Source: Micromonospora sp. C95 (GTDB taxonomy: Bacteria > Actinomycetota > Actinomycetes > Mycobacteriales > Micromonosporaceae). Taken from it: a stretch of DNA of 64,000 nucleotides. Below, in pieces: positions 60,908 through 64,000 of this stretch; within the stretch, counting starts at the first letter, position 1; every line of letters begins with the position of its first letter. The stretch is from NCBI RefSeq assembly GCF_018070465.1, contig NZ_JAGPXT010000006.1, forward strand, positions 1 through 64,000, written 5' to 3'. Under the pieces are notes generated by a model. That model did no database searches. It was not told where the DNA came from and saw nothing but the letters and a program-made list of their open reading frames with translations. The position numbers and the translations under genes are program-made.

Positions 60908-62365
60908 ATGGTCGGATCGACCCTGCCACGGGGGCGGCAACTGCGCATCGTCAGTGTGGCCGCCACCGGGCTCCTCCTCGCCAGCATCGCCGTTGCCTCA
61001 CCCGGCAACGCGCAGACGGTCTCGCAAGCGGCCGTCGAGTCCGCCGCAGCCGTCGAGGCACCCCTGGGTGTCGACGAGATCGCCAGCAGCCCCAACCTCA
61101 AGCTGATCGCCAATCTGCCGAAGCAGGCGCCGTTCAACACCACCGCGGCGCTCGGCAGCGACATCGCCTTCCAGGGCAGGTACGCCTTCGTCGGCAACTA
61201 CGACGGCTTCGTCATCTACGACGTGTCCAAGCCGAGCAAGCCGACGATCGTCTCGCAGGTGCTCTGCCCGGGCGCACAGAACGACGTCACCGTCTACGGT
61301 GACCTGCTCTTCCTGTCGACGGACTCGTCCCGCAACGACGACTCGTGCAGCAGCACCTCCCAGTCCGCCACGATCAAGGAATCGTGGGAGGGCATCAAGA
61401 TCTTCGACATCAAGCACAAGGCCAGCCCGCGGTACATCAAGGCGGTCGAGACGGCCTGCGGCTCGCACACCCACACGCTGGTACCGGCGAAGGACAAGAA
61501 GTCGGTCTACCTGTACGTCTCCTCGTACAGCCCGAACGCCGCCTTCCCGGACTGCCAGCCGCCGCACGACTCGATCAGCATCGTCAAGGTGCCGCTGAAG
61601 AAGCCGACCGACGCGGCCGTGGTCGCCACGCCGAACCTCTTCCCCGACGGTGGCTACGAGGGTCGTACCGGCGGCTCGGCCACCACCGGTTGCCACGACA
61701 TCACCGCGTACCCGTCCAAGGACCTCGCCGCCGGTGCCTGCATGGGTGACGGGGTGCTGCTGGACATCAGCAAGCGGGAGGCACCGCGGGTGCTGCACAC
61801 CGTGCGGGACACCACAAACTTCGCGTTCTGGCACTCGGCCACCTTCAACAACCGCGGCACCAAGGTCGTCTTCACCGACGAGCTGGGCGGTGGGGGCGGC
61901 GCCACCTGCAACGAGGCCGTGGGCCCGGAGCGCGGCGCCAACGCCATCTACGACATCACCGGTCGGGGCGACAAGCGCGAGCTGGAGTTCCGCAGCTACT
62001 ACAAGATCCCGCGGACCAACGGCGACACCGAGAACTGCGTGGCCCACAACGGCTCGCTCATTCCGGTGCTCGGCAAGGACATCATGGTCCAGGCCTGGTA
62101 CCAGGGCGGCATCTCGGTGTGGGACTTCACCAACTCCCGCAAGCCGAAGGAGATCGGCTACTGGGAGCGCGGACCGCTGTCGGACAGCCAGCTCATCGTG
62201 GGTGGCTCCTGGTCGGCCTACTACTACAACGGGCACATCTACTCCTCCGACATCCAGAAGGGGTTCGACGTGCTCGCGCTCAACGACTGGCGGACGTGGA
62301 CGGCCAAGCTGGCCCACTTCCGTGAGCTGAACGTGCAGACCCAGCCCAGCTACCTGAGCTGGTAG
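60908..62365 (+). CDS. Secreted LVIVD-repeat protein
   Basis: Exported protein of 485 residues with a signal peptide (about 1-36, ending GNAQT). Repeats of the form YAFVGNYDGFVIYDVSKPSKPTIV, GIKIFDIKHKASPRYI and GVLLDISKREAPRVL are LVIVD repeats, which fold as a beta-propeller. Several Cys and many HD/HT motifs (CHDITAY, CVAHNG) could bind metal or form disulfides. No catalytic domain is recognised; the family is usually extracellular. It has its own promoter. Confidence 0.83.
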   Translation: MVGSTLPRGRQLRIVSVAATGLLLASIAVASPGNAQTVSQAAVESAAAVEAPLGVDEIASSPNLKLIANLPKQAPFNTTAALGSDIAFQGRYAFVGNYDGFVIYDVSKPSKPTIVSQVLCPGAQNDVTVYGDLLFLSTDSSRNDDSCSSTSQSATIKESWEGIKIFDIKHKASPRYIKAVETACGSHTHTLVPAKDKKSVYLYVSSYSPNAAFPDCQPPHDSISIVKVPLKKPTDAAVVATPNLFPDGGYEGRTGGSATTGCHDITAYPSKDLAAGACMGDGVLLDISKREAPRVLHTVRDTTNFAFWHSATFNNRGTKVVFTDELGGGGGATCNEAVGPERGANAIYDITGRGDKRELEFRSYYKIPRTNGDTENCVAHNGSLIPVLGKDIMVQAWYQGGISVWDFTNSRKPKEIGYWERGPLSDSQLIVGGSWSAYYYNGHIYSSDIQKGFDVLALNDWRTWTAKLAHFRELNVQTQPSYLSW

Positions 62366-62376
62366 GACCAGCACAC

Positions 62377-62420
62377 CGACCGGGCCCGGTCGCCCCCGCT
62401 GGGGTGGCCGGGCCCGGTCG
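62377..62420 (+). terminator. Hairpin terminator after the LVIVD gene
   Basis: Perfect 13-bp inverted repeat (62377-62389 and 62408-62420) with an 18-base loop, starting 12 bases after the stop. Confidence 0.75.
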
Positions 62421-62499
62421 CGCAACAGCCGCACCGGTTGTCGCGTTTTCTCCCGCCCGTCCCGGGTACCTCGTCCGTCACGCAGGGAAGGGGTGTGCG

Positions 62500-62721
62500 A
62501 TGACGCGCAACGAGTACCACGTGGTGCCCGACGGCGCCGGCTGGAAGGTCGAGCAGGGCAGCACGGTCGTCGGGACGTACGACACGAAGCAACGGGCGGT
62601 CGAGGCCGGACGCGAGACGGCACACGGCAACGAGCCCAGCCAGCTCGTGGTGCACACGGCCGACGGAAAGATCGAGACCGAGTACACCTACCGGGACGAC
62701 CCGTACCCGCCCGCCGGCTGA
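62500..62721 (+). CDS. DUF2188 protein
   Basis: Protein of 73 residues. NEYHVVPDGAGWKVEQGSTVVGTYDTKQRAVEAGRETA and QLVVHTADGKIETEYTYRDDP are the DUF2188 signature, a small alpha/beta fold with a KIxxExTY-like end. GGGAAGGGG precedes ATG 62500. Function unknown. Confidence 0.85.
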   Translation: MTRNEYHVVPDGAGWKVEQGSTVVGTYDTKQRAVEAGRETAHGNEPSQLVVHTADGKIETEYTYRDDPYPPAG

Positions 62722-62856
62722 GCGGGGCACACCGGCGGCGGCCTGCCGACATCATCCAGCCCGGGTGCGGTCGGCAGGCCGTCGCAGCTCCGCCGGCCGT
62801 GCCCGCCGTCACCGGCAACGGCACCGAAACCGGCAGCGTACGCCGGGCCTGTCAGG

Positions 62857-63200
62857 ATGGCCGACCGCGACCTCCACCGGGGCTGCCGCGCCCGCCCCGC
62901 TCCGACCGACCCGGCGCCGCCCCCACCCGCTCGACGCGATCGCCGTCGCGCTCGCCGCCATCGGGGCCGGCTGCGTCGCGACCGGGCTGCTGCCCCGTCC
63001 CGAGGCCGCTGCCGTCCTCGGCCGGATCCTGCCGCTGCTGATCTTCCTCGGCACCGTGGTGGTCCTCGCCGAACTGACCGCGGCCGCCGGCGTCTTCGAC
63101 GTGCTCGCGACCCGCCGACCGGCCGCCCGCCGCACCCGGCCTCGGCCGGGCAACGGTGACGTCGCCGCGTACCCGGCCCACCCCCGATCGGCGGCGGGCG
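62857..63200 (+). pseudogene. N-terminal remnant of an ArsB/SLC13-type permease
   Basis: In the frame that contains position 62765, residues reading LDAIAVALAAIGAGCVATGLLPRPEAAAVLGRILPLLIFLGTVVVLAELTAAAGVFDVLATR look like the first two helices of arsenical-pump/SLC13 permeases. The plausible ATG (62857) is in another frame, and after about 90 residues the sequence becomes low-complexity with no further helices. I read this as a truncated, frameshifted remnant. It is possible that it is chance hydrophobic sequence. Confidence 0.45.
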
Positions 63201-63228
63201 ACTGGCGGACGGCCGGTCGCCGCTCGTT

Positions 63229-64000
63229 TCAGGCCCGACGCACCGGTAGCTGCAACTCGGTGACCCCCTTGTCGGCCTCCTCGGGCCAGTAATCCACGTA
63301 GAGCTCGCGCGCGTAGCCGTCGGTCCGCCAGTCGTTCTCCTCGATCCAGCGGGCCAGCACCTGCATGCTGCGGTCGGCCGTGTCCATCGGGCCGTGGTGG
63401 ATCGTCGTCGCCGCCGTGATCGCCGGCAGTTCCACCACGGCGACGCCACCGGCCGCCGCCTCGCCCTCGATCCCCACCCCGGCATGCACGACCACGCCCT
63501 CGCCGTCGGCGGCCTGGTCGTACCAGGCAACGGCCGGCCCGGCCGGGTTTACCCCGGCTGCCTCCAGCCGGCGGAACAGCTCCGGGTAGAGCGGCGTCAG
63601 TACCGGACCGATGTCCGCGGGCTCGTAGCTGCGGGCGACGGCACTCAGCTCCGCGACCCGGATCGGTGGCACCTGCTTGAGTACGACATCCTGGCTGGTC
63701 ATCCGACCCTCCGTCTCGATCATGTGGAGCCTCGCCTCGACGCTTGACAGCCGCGCCGTGTCCGCCGCCAGCTGGGCCGCCAACTGGGCCCGGCGCAGCC
63801 GTAGCATGCCCCGCAGCTCGCCCAGGTCGACGGTCTCGTCGAGGATCGCCCGCACCTGGGCCAGGGTCAGCCCCAGGTCCTTCAGCGCGATCACCCGGTT
63901 GAGCCGACCCAGCTGGGCGGCGGTGTAGTAGCGGTAGCCGCTGTGCGGGTCGACGGCGGCCGGCGGCAGCAGCCCGAGGCTGTCGTAGTGCCGGAGCATC
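63229..64000 (-). CDS. MerR-family regulator with GyrI-like effector domain (partial, 5' end off window)
   Basis: The visible 257 residues begin inside the MerR helix-turn-helix at MLRHYDSLGLLPPAAVDPHSGYRYYTAAQLGRLNRV, so about 10-15 N-terminal residues lie beyond position 64000. A coiled-coil (about 60-95) follows, then a C-terminal GyrI/SOUL-like small-molecule-binding domain (from about 105: VVLKQVPPIRVAELSAV...). This is the BmrR/TipA-like architecture that activates drug or stress genes. Confidence 0.85.
   Translation of the reverse strand, partial: MLRHYDSLGLLPPAAVDPHSGYRYYTAAQLGRLNRVIALKDLGLTLAQVRAILDETVDLGELRGMLRLRRAQLAAQLAADTARLSSVEARLHMIETEGRMTSQDVVLKQVPPIRVAELSAVARSYEPADIGPVLTPLYPELFRRLEAAGVNPAGPAVAWYDQAADGEGVVVHAGVGIEGEAAAGGVAVVELPAITAATTIHHGPMDTADRSMQVLARWIEENDWRTDGYARELYVDYWPEEADKGVTELQLPVRRA

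Overview
The window is very GC-rich DNA with dense genes, strong G/C at third codon positions, GTG and TTG starts, an ergothioneine cluster, mycobacterial-type citrate synthase and methylacyl-CoA racemase, PknB-type kinases and GH30/CBM2 secreted enzymes. This fits a filamentous actinomycete. The gene set most resembles Micromonosporaceae (Micromonospora or a close relative), but that assignment is an inference from recognised families and no search was run. No rRNA, tRNA, CRISPR array, prophage or insertion sequence was recognised. The first 25 bases (20 G then 5 C) look like a contig-end artefact, and the last gene runs off the right edge.

Layout. 1-10 kb: secreted GH30 xylanase with CBM2, then glgX-treY-treZ (glycogen/maltodextrin to trehalose) divergent from a GT4 glucosyltransferase. 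10-20 kb: two DinB-fold proteins, citrate synthase, a three-gene envelope operon (tiny membrane protein, methyltransferase, membrane sulfatase) and an OmpR/histidine-kinase pair. 20-27.4 kb: a soluble Ser/Thr kinase, an OsmC protein, a membrane-anchored lysozyme-like protein, then a signalling island made of an Rcp1-like response regulator, a B12-binding photoreceptor-like protein, a PAS-GAF-SpoIIE phosphatase and two STAS anti-sigma antagonists. 27.6-33.3 kb: a small atypical HD-hydrolase unit, a DUF2267/PCD-like fusion, an NDH-2-like flavoprotein and a molybdopterin oxidoreductase/flavin reductase/DUF6510 operon. 33.4-42.2 kb: TerC under a manganese riboswitch, methylacyl-CoA racemase, DUF2267/DUF2795 proteins, an HhH-GPD protein, a TetR-controlled hydrolase/monooxygenase pair and pirin. 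42.4-48.4 kb: a surface/exopolysaccharide locus (LPXTG protein, DUF4012, glycosyltransferase, low-molecular-weight phosphatase, BY-kinase). 48.7-56 kb: NhaA, small membrane proteins, a GDT1-family Mn exporter candidate under a second manganese riboswitch, and egtABCD. 56-64 kb: ECF sigma with a membrane partner, a transmembrane Ser/Thr kinase, a nucleotide-sugar dehydrogenase, a secreted LVIVD protein, DUF2188, a permease remnant and a partial MerR regulator.

The two strongest non-coding signals are the two yybP-ykoY Mn2+ riboswitches (in front of terC and of the GDT1/UPF0016 gene). In each, the 3' strand of the aptamer P1 helix can instead pair with downstream sequence; in the terC copy that alternative hairpin covers the Shine-Dalgarno. 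The most interesting protein module is the B12-photoreceptor-like/SpoIIE/STAS/Rcp1 cluster, which looks like a light- or cobalamin-input partner-switching system with no anti-sigma kinase nearby. Three genes also carry an identical leaderless geometry (TANNNT, 6 nt, GTG).
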